Shown: piece by piece, positions 38,980 through 52,500 of the stretch | How positions within the stretch are numbered: the first letter of the stretch is position 1 | Layout: every line of letters starts with the position of its first letter | Origin: Cymodocea nodosa | Lineage: Eukaryota; Streptophyta; Magnoliopsida; Alismatales; Cymodoceaceae | DNA: 64,000 bases | Assembly: GCA_036874045.1 (NCBI GenBank) | Contig: CM072341.1 | Coordinates: forward strand, 20,038,501-20,102,500 | Reading direction: 5' to 3' | Program-made: the position numbers and the translations under genes | Notes under the pieces: model-generated | Database searches by the model: none | What the model was told of the DNA's origin: nothing | The model's input: only the letters and a program-made list of their open reading frames with translations

Positions 38980-41836
38980 TCCTTTTCATATGATTCCATC
39001 AAAAGTACCCTCTCAAATCTCAATACATCTTTGTACTTTTGGGATGTAATGAATATCTAGAATTGTAAGTCTCAACTAAAATCTACTTCTAATATCCAAA
39101 ACATCTGCTACAACATTAATTTTTCCTAGATGATACTGAATAGATAAATTATAATCTTATAATAACTCTAATCGTCTCCTCTACCTCATTCAACTCCTTC
39201 TACACGAAGATGTAATTGAAATTTTTTTGATCCGTGAAGATCTCACAATGTATCTTGTACAAATAGCATTTTCAAATCTTGAGGTCCAAAATTAATGCTG
39301 TCAACTTTAAATCATAAGTAATGTAGTTTTTGTATAGTTTTAGCTGTCAAGATGTATATGCTACTACCTTAACCTGTTGCATTAGTATGCAACTCAAGTC
39401 CTTTCGAGAAACATCACTTAACATAATGAATCCTTCATCTTGTTTAGATATAGCTAGGGTGGAAGCTACCATTAACCTATTTTTTAGCTCCTGAAAATAC
39501 TATTCACAATCCTGAATCTACTCAAACTTTACTCTTTTTCGAGTCAGTTAGATTATAAGCTTTGCTATATAAAAGAAATCCTTCGCAAATCTTCTATAAT
39601 AGTCTGCTAAGCCTAAAAACCTGCAGACCTCAGTCACCAAGATCGACTGATTCCGAGAATTGATCATCTTGAGATCTATGAAAATACCAGGTATGGAAGA
39701 CTGTCATTTGAATATCCTCTATCTTTATCTTTAGTTAATGATATCCAGATCATTGATCAATCTTAAAGAACACTATAACTTTTGTAATTGGTCAAATAAA
39801 TCATCCATCATCAATAATAGATATTTGTTCTTTATTATCATCTTATTCAACTTTCAGCAATCCGTGTATAATTTCATGCTATCATCGTCCTTGTTCACAA
39901 AAAGTACAAGAACCCTCTAGGGAGACACACTAGATTGAATAGACGTCTTTTCTATCAAATCCTACAATTGATTGAGTCTTCAACTTTCTCAACCCAATTG
40001 GGGACATTCTGTAAGGAGTCCTTGAGATTAGGCTTTTTACTCTCGAGACTAGTTCAATGGAAACTCAATTTCCCAATCAAACAACACACTTGACAACTCT
40101 TCAAGAAATACATCTGAAAATCTCCTGACAATTGATATGTTTTTCAATTTATGCATTATCCTTATTACCTCTAGCACTAACACCAGGTACCCCTTACACC
40201 TCTTTTGCAATAACTAACGGACCTTCAACACCTAAATGAATCCTCAGATATAATTCCTGACACTGTCAAAATAAAATTTTGATTGCTCTAGAATCTAGAA
40301 GTAGACTCGCTTCCTAAAGCAATTTACATTGGTGTGATAAACCGCTAAAATCAATTCATGCCCAAAATGACATTAAAATCTCTTATTGTCAGAACAAATA
40401 GGTCTATCGATAAATCTTTTCCTTTCACTTGGATCTAACAAGACTTGTAGACTCGTCCTGCAACTAATACACTTCCTACAAAAGTTCCAACCTACCTTTG
40501 GATATATAATCCTTCACTACTCAATCTAAATTTCTCTACAAAACTAGAAGAATTAAAGAAATGGGCAGTCCCTGGGTCTATCAAAGCAAAGGCTGAAAAC
40601 AAATAAATCTAAACAATACTTGTTACTACATCGGTCCCTTTAGCCTCTTGTCAGGAAAGTGCAAAGACTTTATCACACATTTGGTCATTATCCTTTCGAT
40701 CTTGAGTCTGAACACTAGAACACACTGTTGCTTCTACCATTAACTATAGAAAACTGTGAGGTGCCTTGCTTCTGTGCCTACAACTAATACTGCTATTGCA
40801 GTTGAAAAAGACCAACACTTGTGCTCTAACAGGACTCCTCAGCAAAAGGATAGGTTGCAACTTTGTGATCCTCCTAACCACAACCAAAACATTTACCTCC
40901 CTTTCATTTACAATGACCTAAATGGTTCTACCCACATCTGCCATAAGAGGGTATGTCCTGCCGGCCTTCTTACCCTTTCCCTTTTGCATGCCTCCCACAG
41001 ATCTCTTACTCGACTAAGCAGATACTTGAGAAATTGAGACTACATCAAATGTACTAGTACCTATTGATGATGGAGGGGCAGAAGACTGATTGATACCAAT
41101 CACCATAGTGGATTATATTTGTCAGATTACTCTCTACTATCATAGACAAATCCACTGTCACCAAGTAGGATGTTAGTTCTACATAACCACAGCAACCTTA
41201 ATTTGGGGATGCAAACCCTGATAAAACTTTGAGATCTTCTACTTTCCTCAACAACCAGCTTAGGGGCAAACAAGGACATTCAAGTGAACTAACCCCCATA
41301 TTAATATACTATCATGTTGCCCTATCATAGCCTCACAAACTCAGCTTCCATCTTCAACCTAACACTGGGAGGATAATATCTCTATAGGAAGACCTCTCGA
41401 AAGTCACTCCAAACCCAAGGTAGTCCAGACACATTGTAGAGTCTCTCCATGATGTCCCAACACTCCGTGACCATACCATGAAATAGGTGAGCAACATATC
41501 TAACCTTCTCTTCCTCTGAACAAGGGAAGATCCTATAAAGTCACTCCATCTGCAACACCCATTGATAGGCCTCCTGTGAGTCCTTATCTCCCAAAAGTAC
41601 AGGCGGTCATAGCTCAAGAAACTCAATGATTCCCAATCTTGGTTCCCTACCATGAATAATTTGTCTTGCATTGGACTCGTCCTTGTCTTCATCCATAGCT
41701 GATATCCAACACAAAATAATAAATAAGTTAACTGCAAAACAAGACTCACAATCTACCCATATCATTTACTCTTCTACCTCACTCTTACATCCTATGAGAT
41801 TCAAATCTTATAGTTAAACATTTAACTCTAATACCA
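38980..41836 (-). mobile_element. Truncated Ty3/gypsy retrotransposon, internal region
   Basis: Read on the minus strand. A gag-like frame starts at about 41696 with family-typical blocks (EAYQWVLQME, CSEEEKVRYVAHLF, then RYYPP) and carries in-frame stops. A protease-like block (ALIDPGT, normally D-S/P-G) lies near 40570-40600, a reverse-transcriptase region at about 39550-40100, and an RNase H region at about 39050-39540. The integrase and the 3' LTR are missing to the left of about 38980, where the element stops abruptly. Many stops and frameshifts make it inactive. The surviving order gag, protease, RT, RNase H is typical of Ty3/gypsy. Confidence 0.82.
41825..41836 (-). other. Primer-binding site of the gypsy element
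   Basis: On the minus strand tggtattagagt, 10 of 12 identical to the initiator-tRNA-Met-complementary site usual for plant LTR elements (tggtatcagagc). It lies between the gag start and the 5' LTR. Confidence 0.7.
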
Positions 41837-41848
41837 AATTAATTATCA

Positions 41849-43190
41849 TGTCTCAAAAAATAAGAAATGATAATCATCATAATATTAAAAAGGAAATTCA
41901 TATTAAAATTAAAAATAGAATGTAATTTTTTTTTCCTCCTAATATTACAAGACTGAATATCTATTAAAAGAGGTTTAACAATTAATAGAAAAAATAACAA
42001 CAATAATTAAATCAAGATAGAGTCATCCATCCCTAACCAACAAGCATAAATTCACAATTCCTCACAAGTCCACAAGTTCAAGTCAATCATCCACATCCAA
42101 CAAAATATCACAAACCTCAAAAGCCCATATCAATCCATAAAATACAGAAAGACTACCCCACAACTTGACAATAACTACCTAGTGTATCCTCTCCCACTCA
42201 CACCTAGCTTGGGAATCCTCTTGATGGCCTAAAAAAAAACAAACCACATATGATAAGCTATAGTCCAATAACTAAATCCACTATTAGTCATAAATAGTAG
42301 GAAAAATGTCATACACCATGTGGGAAGGCCATTAAGTCAATAAATAAATGCAAATATAAAGAGAAATGTGATGTCACAATAAAAAAATGAGTCATGCATG
42401 ATAAATCACAATTTAGGCCAACATTATTTTATACATTTCTATAAATATAGTGTCTAATAGCTATGATCGCATTTTACCTCTTACAACAAGATCCAAAAAC
42501 CACATATCGTCCTATGACTGAACTCTAAGATCATTCTCAACTGTAAGGTAATTTAGGCCAACATTATTATACACATTTTTATAAATATAGTGTCTAGCTA
42601 TGGTCATATTTTACCTCTACAACAGAATCCAAAAGCCATATACCCTATGACTAGGCTCTAAGGTCACTCTCAACCCTAAGGTTTACAGTAACTAATCTCA
42701 ATTGACTGCACAATATCATAATTTAACCTCTTGTGGTTGAATTAATACATAGGAAAATCAATAAATCAAATATGTATAAAATAGAATCACAAGCCTAAAG
42801 TCAACATTATTTATGCATAGCTGAACATGATGTATTTCTCACCACTATATAACCAAATGCAAATAAAAAATAAACCTTTCTTAAAACTTTAGTCATTTAC
42901 ACATAAATACCTTAAATCTCTCATAAAATGCAATGTACATGACATGACTAATTAATGCAAAGCTCATACACAACAAATGCACTTCTATCACAATATATGC
43001 TAAGAATGCAATAATTGCTATTAATCACAATAATCATATCATATTTGGCATTAATCAACAATATCATGCCACATTCACAATGTTAATACATAAATCAACC
43101 ATATTATGCAACTATAAGATGCGATAATCATCAATAAATATGTAATAATCAATAAAAAAACTATTTTTAGGCTAAACAGCAGAAAAACTT
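41849..43190 (-). repeat. 5' LTR of the gypsy element (right limit uncertain)
   Basis: Begins with TG on the plus strand (so ends in CA on the element's strand) 12 bp from the primer-binding site. AT-rich and non-coding. It includes a 140-bp tandem duplication (42411-42690). No second LTR is present to define the outer edge; the AT-rich part stops at about 43190. Confidence 0.55.
42411..42690. repeat. Tandem duplication of 140 bp inside the LTR
   Basis: A unit starting atttaggccaacattatt, with 'ataaatatagtgtcta' and 'cctatgact' blocks, starts at 42411 and again at 42551. The copies have diverged by point changes and short gaps. Confidence 0.85.
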
Positions 43191-46100
43191 GCCTAAAGGA
43201 TTAAAATGCAGTTTTACCCCCAAAACCCCTCTTCTTCCTCACTAACGACGGCCGGAAATCCCTCCTTTCCCACGCGCGGCCGGTCTCCCCTGCCGCCACC
43301 AGCCGACGAAGCTCTCCCCACACCCGGACGGCGAAGAGCTCACGCGCGTAGATCCTACGCACCTGCGACCTGACGACCTCCTTCCTCGCGTGCGCCTCCA
43401 CAGGGGACGGAAGGTCTGGTCAACGACAGCTACTCCACTCGAGCAGCACACAACCCGCCGGAGGCAAGCACCTGCGTGCGCGCCACTACCGATCGACGAC
43501 GGCGACAACGTCGATAGCAGCGACCAGGGCTCCTTGGACTGGCGAACGGAAGAACAATGTTGACCTAGTGAGAATAAAGCAGGTAATCCTCAAAACCGCT
43601 CCTCATTATTATTTTCGTTAATTCTAAAAATGCCCTTTCTCTACAAGAAATGACAACATGTGACAAAAGCGTGATGAACGTTCACTTCGCCAAAGACCTC
43701 TGATCTGCTTTGTTTCGTTTGCAAGAATAAGAACGATACTAGGGATGAACGATGCACAAGGGAAACTTCGGCAATAGCGAAATTCCAGCCCAGATGGAAA
43801 ACAAGAGCAAACGTTTTCTGTACCTGCGTGGGGCAGCAACTGCTGGACTCCGGAGGTCAGGACTACATGCTGTCGGCCACCTGGTCGGAGGAGAGCGGCC
43901 GCGAGAGGTTGTCGGAACAGACGGCGCGCGGGATGACGACGGGCAGGTGGGGCTTCAAGTTTTTAATTTAGTAATTTTTCGAAATATAGAAATGATACTT
44001 ATGATATATAGATTTATTTTAATATCTTTGTAAAATTTAAAATGTAACATATTATTGTTATTTATTCTAATTTAATCAAACTTTCGTAAATGGGATTTTC
44101 AAATTTTATCTATCTTAAAAAAGAAACCCTGACGTACCACTCTTTATGCCCCTCTTCTTTTTTCATTCTTGTATAAATAATCTACCCATAAAACAAAATT
44201 GTACATAAAAATGTTAGTATTACAAATTTACTAATATTATTATTTTCACATTTTTTATCCAACAATACTGGGATAAAAAAATTGTATTCGACTTTTAAGT
44301 TTAGTATTATAGAACTATAATAGAATTGCTACATTAAATAAAAGCACACACATACCTCATCCTTCCGCCCTTTGAACTAAAAGAAGAGAAATTGACTTTA
44401 GGGTTAAATCATAAGGCTTGGTGGATCGTCGCCAGACGCCAGGGAGGATGATATCAAAAGACATCGATTTATGATTTACGCATAAAATTGAAGGATGCGT
44501 GATCTGTGCGAATTAACCATATGAATTATGCATGATTATCGATTTCATTTTTGAAATGATCTTAGATTGTAACAGATTCTACATTTAATTTTTTTTTTAA
44601 CAAAAACCACTCATCTCTTTCTAATTTTGTTAGGTAGTTTTCTCATTTGGTCTTGATCAAAATTTTAAGATGGATGGGTAAAATTGCAGCCTTATTTTAG
44701 GATGGTCAAGGGAAGATATACCACTACACTAGATATGGACTAGGGGAGAATATATTCAAAAATTAATATGTGATGCTCTTGTCTGTACATAGATGTGGGC
44801 ACCTGTATAGTTTTCTGTCATATCAGAAAAAACTTTCTCTGAATAAAGCCTTCCACTACCATCAAAGAACAATGCAAAGCAAGACCAAAATGTACAACAT
44901 CATTGAACCTCCACTCTGAGATGAGAAATAGGCAGATTCCAATTTCTATCACAAAAAACATCACTAGCTCAGAGAAACAGGCAGATTCCAATTTCTATCA
45001 CAAAAAACATCACTAGCAGCAAACCTTTTCTAAATCGGTAGAACCCAATAAACAGGTCATAATCTGACTGTAGATTATGCCTCGTTCAGATTACAAATAG
45101 AACCAGGCTATAATCTGATGATTCCGTGTAATCAGTAATATGAGCAAGAAATGGCAGATACAAATCGAGCAGCCGACTGAATATAAGTCATCCCTTGTTT
45201 AGCTGCTTCGAAGCTTTCAAGATTAAAAACCAAGCAACTACGTCTTACAGAAACAAAAAAGAATATATGCATATTTCGGAATTGACAATATTAATTAACC
45301 CCCATGCCGAAAAGGCAACTAACAAATGATTTCCCCAAAATAACTAGCTGTACAAGATTTGGATTGATGGCAAAATTGTCAAACCTACAGGAAGTAATGT
45401 ATGAGATATCAGCAGAGAGGCCACCAGAGGGGCAATATGTAGAGAATAAGCCATGGGTACATCCCACACTGCACCTCAACCAAAATGTTTATTTCGCCGA
45501 TCTCATTGGCTTATGCAACTTCAAAACCAACTCTAAAAATGTCAAGACTCTGCAGTTGAATTTGCTCCTGCAAATAAACAAGATAGTTTAGAAAAAAAAG
45601 GATAGCATGTAAATATGTAAATTTTACATCAGAAAGAAAATAAATGTTTGAAAAAAAAATTGCATAGAGACAGGTAATAATCACTTATTTTTTACATGTA
45701 ATGTAGCACAGGTATTTGTTCTATACTAAGAAATGTGCAATGATCAACACTTTATTGCTAGCTTGACCACACGCCAATATCACCATAGTATATACATAAA
45801 TATAAAGCAGTATTTCAGAAGGAAAATGCTTTTAAGGTAAGGCAAATGTCGCAGGTAACAATCGCAAGTATAATGGCTATTCTAAATGAAAAAAGCATGA
45901 CGACCAACAGTTTTTGTTCCTTGACCACAATCCAACCGTACAACAATAGACAGTAACATCCATATCTTGGTTCAACCAAGCACAGGATCAGAGCCTCAGA
46001 GGAGAACAACCCAAAACAAAAAAAATAAACTACTGATTTTCTGAACCTTCTAATCAAGTGCAATACTATACTCCTTGTAGGATAAATGAAGGCGATGACA

Positions 46101-46750
46101 CCAATAATAACAATCGATCAAACAATACCCCAAACAAATACAATAAACGAAAAATTCCAACTAAATATTTGCCAACAAGAAAGAAAAATGAGGTATGTAG
46201 GCGAAGTATAATGCCGATATTGCTTGTACTCTAGCCTATAGAAAATGTTAGAATAAGTGAATTTCAAATTTCTATAGTGCATTTTCCTGGGCTAGGGAAT
46301 GAAAATCAAAGATAAGAACCAGCTAAGCAAACAATAGCAACGATGATAAGAAGCCAAAAAAATTAAATTCACAAACACTACAAACAGTTCAGTGTCATTA
46401 GTCCTGTAAAAGGACAACAGCTAATTGTATTTCAGAGAAAACTGCAAACAATAGATAAAATTATGAATACTCTTCTGCCATTGTTTTGGTAACAAATAAA
46501 GGGACATAATTATTCAACCACCTGCCAAAACACATAAGATCCATTTATTTGCAGATTATTTCTCAACTACTAGATGAATGAACGGTAACAATCCAATGAT
46601 GAAATGTTAAGTGGGACCATAAGTCATCATAAGGAAAAAACTCAACTTGAGTTAGATTTTTGGGTTAAATTGGTCTAACACCCTGTTGGACTTGCACAGA
46701 TTACAATCTCCAAAATAAACAAATGGACCCACAAGGAAAGGAGAAAAAGG
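43191..46750. other. Spacer with two GC-rich patches, no supported gene
   Basis: GC-rich patches at about 43230-43545 and 43800-43960 hold open frames on both strands that resemble nothing known. They may belong to the retrotransposon or be an old gene fragment. A 49-bp tandem duplication is at 44918-45016. A 95-codon frame at 45304 is unrecognised. The sequence from about 45600 on is likely 3' flank of the bZIP gene. Confidence 0.4.
44918..45016. repeat. Two-copy tandem repeat, period 49
   Basis: ggcagattccaatttctatc followed by acaaaaaacatcactag is present at 44931 and 44980, identical over about 38 bp. Confidence 0.9.
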
Positions 46751-46754
46751 TGTA

Positions 46755-47100
46755 ACAACAACAACAATATGTACCATAATCCTACAACATGGGGTTGGTC
46801 ACATGAATCCTTTTCTTTCATATATTTCTATCTATGGTTAAATCTTCAGTTAAATTACATAAATTTAATCTTTTCTGAAAATTCCTAAGTAGTTTTAAGT
46901 CTTTTTTTGCTTTTTCTAGTTTCTTTTACACTAATTAATTTTTTTTCTCTTAATTGGTGCATTCATTCGTTTCTTAAAAATTTTGACAAACCACCTAAAC
47001 TGATTTCTTTTATCTTATTTTTAATTGATAAAATTCCTACTCTAATTCCCAATAAAATCAATTTTTAACGTATCCCTTATATTACCAATCATGGCATCCA
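46755..47100 (-). mobile_element. 3' end fragment of an RTE-type LINE
   Basis: Starts taacaacaacaacaatatgt and then gggttggtcacatgaatcct, the antisense of the plant RTE LINE 3' tail. It continues with blocks seen in intact elements (cttttacactaattaatttt; ttaattggtgcattcattcg; ctgatttcttttatcttatt). It is 5'-truncated after about 350 bp and lies in the same orientation as the copy at 20066. Confidence 0.75.
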
Positions 47101-47410
47101 ATCCAACCCAATAGTAAGTGATCCACCAAAAGCAAACAAAATATTCCTCGGTAAACTGGGTGAAAATAGGATAGTTGTTTCTATAAGGAGTAAGAGTTAT
47201 CAGAATCATCTACGACAAAATAGAATATGACTGGTTCTACACAGTAGGCACAGATAAATTCAATTTAATATTTTTAAAAATAGATATGACATGAATACAT
47301 TGGCAGCAAAAAGATAATAGCATCAGAACTAGTGCGTTCTTTACAAGTTTTAAACACCTAAAAAACAATTTAAAGATTGCCCTACGTGCACGGGAAAAGG
47401 AAAAAGATTC

Positions 47411-48253
47411 TCATGAAGCATTCATATGTGAAAAAGGCTTACCCTTTCTTCCACTTGCGGTCGAAGTACAGGTAGAAGGCAGCCTATTTCCACGACCACA
47501 TCCCCAAAAACCCTTTGCTTCGTTAGCCGAGACACCTGCACACGGAGTTGCACCGAATTCGCAAACACCAAACCCTTGCATATTCGGCACACAATCCTCG
47601 ACAGCAGTGCCCACTTGCACCGGAGGATTAGAGCAATACAACTGGTCCTCACATGGCAGATTGCATGAATTCATAACATGAGCACCACCACCGCCAGTCA
47701 TGCCCATGTGGCTCACACCGGAAACCAACCGCGCCCCGTCCTTCAACTGCCTCTGGTAGGGGAAAGCCCCTATTTCCCCATCTATCCTCCCCCTCAAATC
47801 CACAAGCAAGCATTTGAGCCTCATGTTCTCCGCCTCGACCTCGCCAAGCGAATCCAACTTCTTCAACAGCTGCTGGTTTTCCGCCCTCAACTCCCGGTTC
47901 TCGTCCTCCAACGAAGCTGCTCTTGCCTTCCTCTTCTCCCGGTACTTCCTTACGGCTTCCCTGTTCCCAAACAACCGCTTCTTTTCGGAATTCTTCTCGG
48001 CGGACTCCGCACTCTCGTCTGCAGGAGCAGAGAGTATCTTGGTGTGGACGTGCAAGCAACTGTGTGTGTGGGTAAGGTCGGCACCGGGGGGATTGCAGGT
48101 GTGTGTGTGAGTGCAGGCGTGGGTGTCCTTGAAGATCTCCTCGAACAGGCTATCCATTGAACAGCTGCACGGCATCTGATCACTGCCGCATCCTCCGTCC
48201 GCCACCGTGAACACCTCCTGGTTCGGATCCACATTGGGTGCCATCTTCTCCAT
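47411..48253 (-). CDS. F-group bZIP transcription factor, zinc-deficiency sensor (bZIP19/23 type)
   Basis: 280 residues in one exon on the minus strand. AtbZIP19 and AtbZIP23 bind zinc directly and turn on zinc-uptake genes (ZIP transporters, NAS) through zinc-deficiency response elements when zinc is low. Seen: the zinc-sensor His/Cys motif at about 46-70 (ACTHTHTCNPP and THTHSCLHVH), basic region with the N-x7-R signature (Asn97, Arg105; NREAVRKYREKRK), leucine zipper with heptad residues L115, L122, L129, L136, N143, L150, and the conserved block LKCLLVDLRGRIDGEIG at 146-162. The tail is Gly/Cys-rich. The ATG at 48253 is the first in frame and gives the typical acidic N-terminus; a second Met at residue 4 is possible. 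Clustered His/Cys residues are intact, so zinc sensing should be retained. Nuclear. Confidence 0.93.
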   Translation of the reverse strand: MEKMAPNVDPNQEVFTVADGGCGSDQMPCSCSMDSLFEEIFKDTHACTHTHTCNPPGADLTHTHSCLHVHTKILSAPADESAESAEKNSEKKRLFGNREAVRKYREKRKARAASLEDENRELRAENQQLLKKLDSLGEVEAENMRLKCLLVDLRGRIDGEIGAFPYQRQLKDGARLVSGVSHMGMTGGGGAHVMNSCNLPCEDQLYCSNPPVQVGTAVEDCVPNMQGFGVCEFGATPCAGVSANEAKGFWGCGRGNRLPSTCTSTASGRKGKPFSHMNAS

Positions 48254-49513
48254 TCCTACAGAAACGAAAGTTGAATCTTTATCAACAAATATGAAATCAA
48301 GAAAAACGAAAAGGATGGGGGACTTTCGGAGGAAAGAAACACAAGGAATTCAACTCGAGTAGTGATGCACACCTCGACTACGAGAAATGCGAGGTTGAAT
48401 TATACGAAATGAATACGAAAGGGAGAAGTTTCACTCTTCCTCTGTTTCTGCGAAACCCTAGAAAGGAGAACGGAGCTTGGGGAATATTATGACCCTTCTT
48501 CAGTTTCCGCTTGGGGAATATTATAACCACCTAAAGTAGTTTAATTCGATTTAGATGTCATCTCTACGGTGTACCAATCATCTTAAATAATTCAACGGTG
48601 GTATTTATAATTTTTATTAAAAATTAAAATTTATTGTAGCTACAAACACTCACACCTAATATTGTAAGTGTTATTTAGATATATTAACTGAAAATTTATT
48701 ATTAATAAAAAATACATTTAGAATAAATATTTTAAATATAATTTATAAATTTCAAATTAATATATTTTTTTCTACCCCACAACCTTATTTTCTCGTAAAG
48801 AATTATATCTTGACGACCTCTCTATCCTGTAAAGAATTAAAACCTCTCTGTTTACGACGCACAATAATTTCTTAAAACCAGACCTTCGCATCTGATTCGT
48901 TTGACAGGGAAGTGAGCTCATCGCTATCGTCTATTTTGTCCCCGCGTTTGATCGAACGGGTGGCTTGACTGCACCGCATGAAATGAGGGGGCCCAAGCAG
49001 AAGACCGTTCAGCTGAGACGACTCTGTCTTCTATGTTGGTATTGGCAATGATCCCTGGCTGCTTACCCACGAGCAGAACAGAATACAAACTGCTGTCATC
49101 TTGGATTTTCGTGATTGCATTTGGTTGACCATTATCTTAATATGATGCAATCGAATTTCGTTGTTTGATGTTAAAATGTAAACTAATCATGTTGAAACAT
49201 GGCTGGTCCAATGCTTATCTCCCCACAATCAAAATGTGAGGTACAATTTCAATGCTTGCCCTTTCCAGCAATTGCTTTCATACAAACCTCTTATTACTCG
49301 CATTCTTTACAACCTTGGCATGCTACAGACACGGACTGAACAGAACTCCCTTATTGGTCGGTAGGGTATGACCACTGTACACAAAACTTGGCAAACCAAA
49401 AAACGGCCAAATGCATGAATGAGAAGGAAAAACAATTTGCTGGTCGGGACATTGTTTTAAGAATCAAACCACGTGAAACCAATTCGCTGGTCAGATCATT
49501 TAGCTTTCAACCA
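48254..49513. other. Promoter of the bZIP gene and 3' flank of the kinase gene
   Basis: The bZIP leader (about 48254-48480) contains no long frame. Beyond about 48550 the DNA is AT-rich, then GC-neutral to the kinase stop. No zinc-deficiency element (RTGTCGACAY) was noticed here. Confidence 0.4.
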
Positions 49514-52500
49514 TTACTGATCAAAGCTTGATGAGCGGCTACATCTACCCCGGAGGTACTCCTCTATGTAATCGTGGTGGTTTTGCTCTGTGCTGCTATT
49601 TGAGTCCACTTCTTCAATGTCTTCAAGCGCAAGGCCTAGATGAGAAGCAATACATGAAGGTGGATATGATTCTTCGTCCTGGTTGTCTGCATCTTCCACA
49701 GAGGTAACCAAGTTGGTGGACTTCATCCAAGAATTAATATCATTGTCACATCTAAGAAGGCTTAGAACCTGCAACACGAAGACCAATCTGTTGTTGGTTC
49801 CGGGTAGGGGGGACGGAGACACAGAGAGAGAGCTGAAATCTTTGAATGAATATCAACGTACCTGGCTCATTTGAGGCCGAAGTCGAGCCACCCTTTGAAT
49901 GCAGAGAGTAGCTGCTAACACCATTCGCTGCATTTGACCTTCATCATAGTTGGCTTCAAGGTCAGGATCTAGAACATCCATCAGATCACCTTGCTGTAAC
50001 ATCTTTGTTACCTTTTTCAATCAGAACAGAGTTGGCATGATGATTAATTTTGCAACAATGATCATCATAGTATTTGGACAGATTCATCAAATTAAACCAA
50101 AGCAACAATGATCATCATAGCATTTGGACAGATTCATCAAATCAACCACTGAGGTGTCAAATTTGCCAGATTATGTCCAAAAAACTGAACTTTTTATCAA
50201 TTCAATGCCAATCATGGTGAATTCATAGTCCAAATATACATTTAAAAAATGAGAGAACCGTCTTACCCACATGACCAAGCTCTCTTGGTTCTTTGTGGTC
50301 TCAGCACATATTGGTTTTCTTCCTGTCAATAATTCAAGAAGAACAACACCAAAGGAGTAGACATCCATCTTGTCGCTAACCTTTCCATACATGAAATACT
50401 CAGGAGCAAGGTACCTATTGGTTTATTCAAGAGGATATCAGAAAATCATGTTTGATAAATGAAAAAGTGTGAGAATCCTAAAGCGTCAGACAGAAACACA
50501 CCCAAATGTTCCAACAACATCATTGTATGTTGTTGATGATGAATCCTCAGGTGCCCACATGGCAAGCCCAAAGTCAGATAACTGCATGGAAACATTAAGA
50601 TGTATGATAAAAGTTTAGACTTAAATGAGATGAAATCTAATGTTGAAGCCTTCCAAAGTGGATCTTACCTGGGGCATGAAATCATTGGTTAAAAGAATAT
50701 TTGAAGACTTGATATCCCTATGGAGCACATGCCGGGGACAATCAGTGTGTAGATAATCTAGTGCCTCAGCAATCCCAGTAGCAATCTTAAACCTCATGTC
50801 CCAGGACAATGGTGATTTAGTTTTTTTGCCTGTTCTTTTCCAAATTAGATTGGAAGTGAGAATACGGGAGAAGAAATGAAGCGAATGTCCTTTAATGAAT
50901 TGAAGGAAAAGACTCAAATGGGACTTAGATTTGGATTTTAGTTTACGTCTTAGCCTTTATATTTACTCTAATTGTGTTGGGTGGTCTTGCTTACCATGGA
51001 GGTTTTCCTCTAGGCTTCCATTGGGGAAAAAATTGTAGACAGTGATGAGCTCCTTGCCTTCGATGCTGATGCCAATGAGTGGTACAATGTGTGTGTGGTG
51101 CAGGCTGGTGACTATATCAGCTTCCAGAAGAAAATCTCTGAATGTAGCTTCAGTAAGCTTAGTAGTTTTTACTGCTACTTGTTGGCCATCAGGGAGATTC
51201 CCCATGTATACCCTACTACACCCTCCATTTCCAATCAAATACTCTGAAAAATTTAGTCAATGAATGATAGCGGTAAATCATACATTCAAATTAACATCCA
51301 AATAAAACAACAAATGTAGAAAGAATAATGGGAAGCTAGACTAATGTCAAGTAGGAACCTGGAGAGAATTGATTAGTTGATTGCTTGAGTTCATCTAGCG
51401 TAAACCAGCGGCAATTAGAGGAGTTTGCCTCTAGTATTGAAGACAATTTCTCATGTAGATCATTGTAAGTAGATGCCTTGCCTAATCCAGATGTATCGTC
51501 TGCTCTCTCTGACGTGAGAAGTGTTTGAGGGGAAGGCTGGCAACGATCAGGAAGGCTCATTGCCCACTGAACCACCGACATATTCCTTGCTACCTTGCCT
51601 CCAGGAGGGTCGGAGTTCATTGGTGCCGGTCTTTGAAGAAGAGGCCATCCTGGTGTTAGCTCCGGCAAACTGCCCGTAAAAGGTGGCCTCTTATATGCCA
51701 ACATCTTACTTTCATTGTGTTGACAATCTGTGTGATATCTCATTAATCCCAAGGCACTCATATTCTCTGATTCTGGGATTGTAGCTTCAGAGCTCATATT
51801 GTGTTTTTGTGACGATGAGCTCCATAAACTTGCCTTGGCACCTATTGTTCAAATTTGCACAAACAAAAAAAAGGCTTGGCTCCTTAAACATGTTTACTAG
51901 AAAAGAAGGTCTTTCGAACCAGAAGATAATGTAAGTACCTGAAGGCACTTTGGTGAATCCTTTCTCAAACACAACCTTCCCACTATGGAGTGCAAACAGA
52001 GATATGGTCGGAGGCAGTTTCTTTGCACAGTACTTTGCAAGTGAAGTGGAACCCCTGAACAATGTGTGTAATTCAGAATTGACCATGGAAGAACCATTCT
52101 TAAGAATCACAGATCCAGAGATGAATTTTTAAAGGAGAATACCAAAGAGAAGTGTTCTTGTCTGCACCTACGACCACAACCTTAGCACTGTGGATATTGG
52201 CCTCTTTCACTAATGCCTTCTTTATGGAGCTTCCATAGCAGAGGCATCCCACCAGAGATACCTACTTAGGAATAATTGAGATCAGTAAGTAAATCCTTGT
52301 TAGCATTGCAAGAGAGTAGGACAATCATGTTTGAGAAAATTGGAAAAATAGAATACCTGTTTCAATCTACATAATGCTTCATATTCTGAAAGATATTGGT
52401 CCAACGACCTGCTTATAGAGATGAGGGAAGAGTTGCAGAGATCTGACAGGACAACAGAATCAACATTTAGAAACTGAAGAAGACGAGAACCATCAGAGAG

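Noticed and set aside
41354..41749. 131-codon minus-strand open frame as a gene
   Set aside because: It overlaps the gypsy gag region in a different phase on the same strand. The gag blocks are in the other frame, so this frame is an accident.
38926..43660. caagaaatgacaac on both sides of the gypsy relic as a target duplication
   Set aside because: It is 14 bp, far longer than the 4-6 bp of LTR elements, and does not lie at a defined LTR edge. Chance similarity is likely.
47649..48234. Frames overlapping the bZIP gene on both strands
   Set aside because: They are shadows of the GC-rich bZIP coding sequence, which carries all the recognisable motifs.
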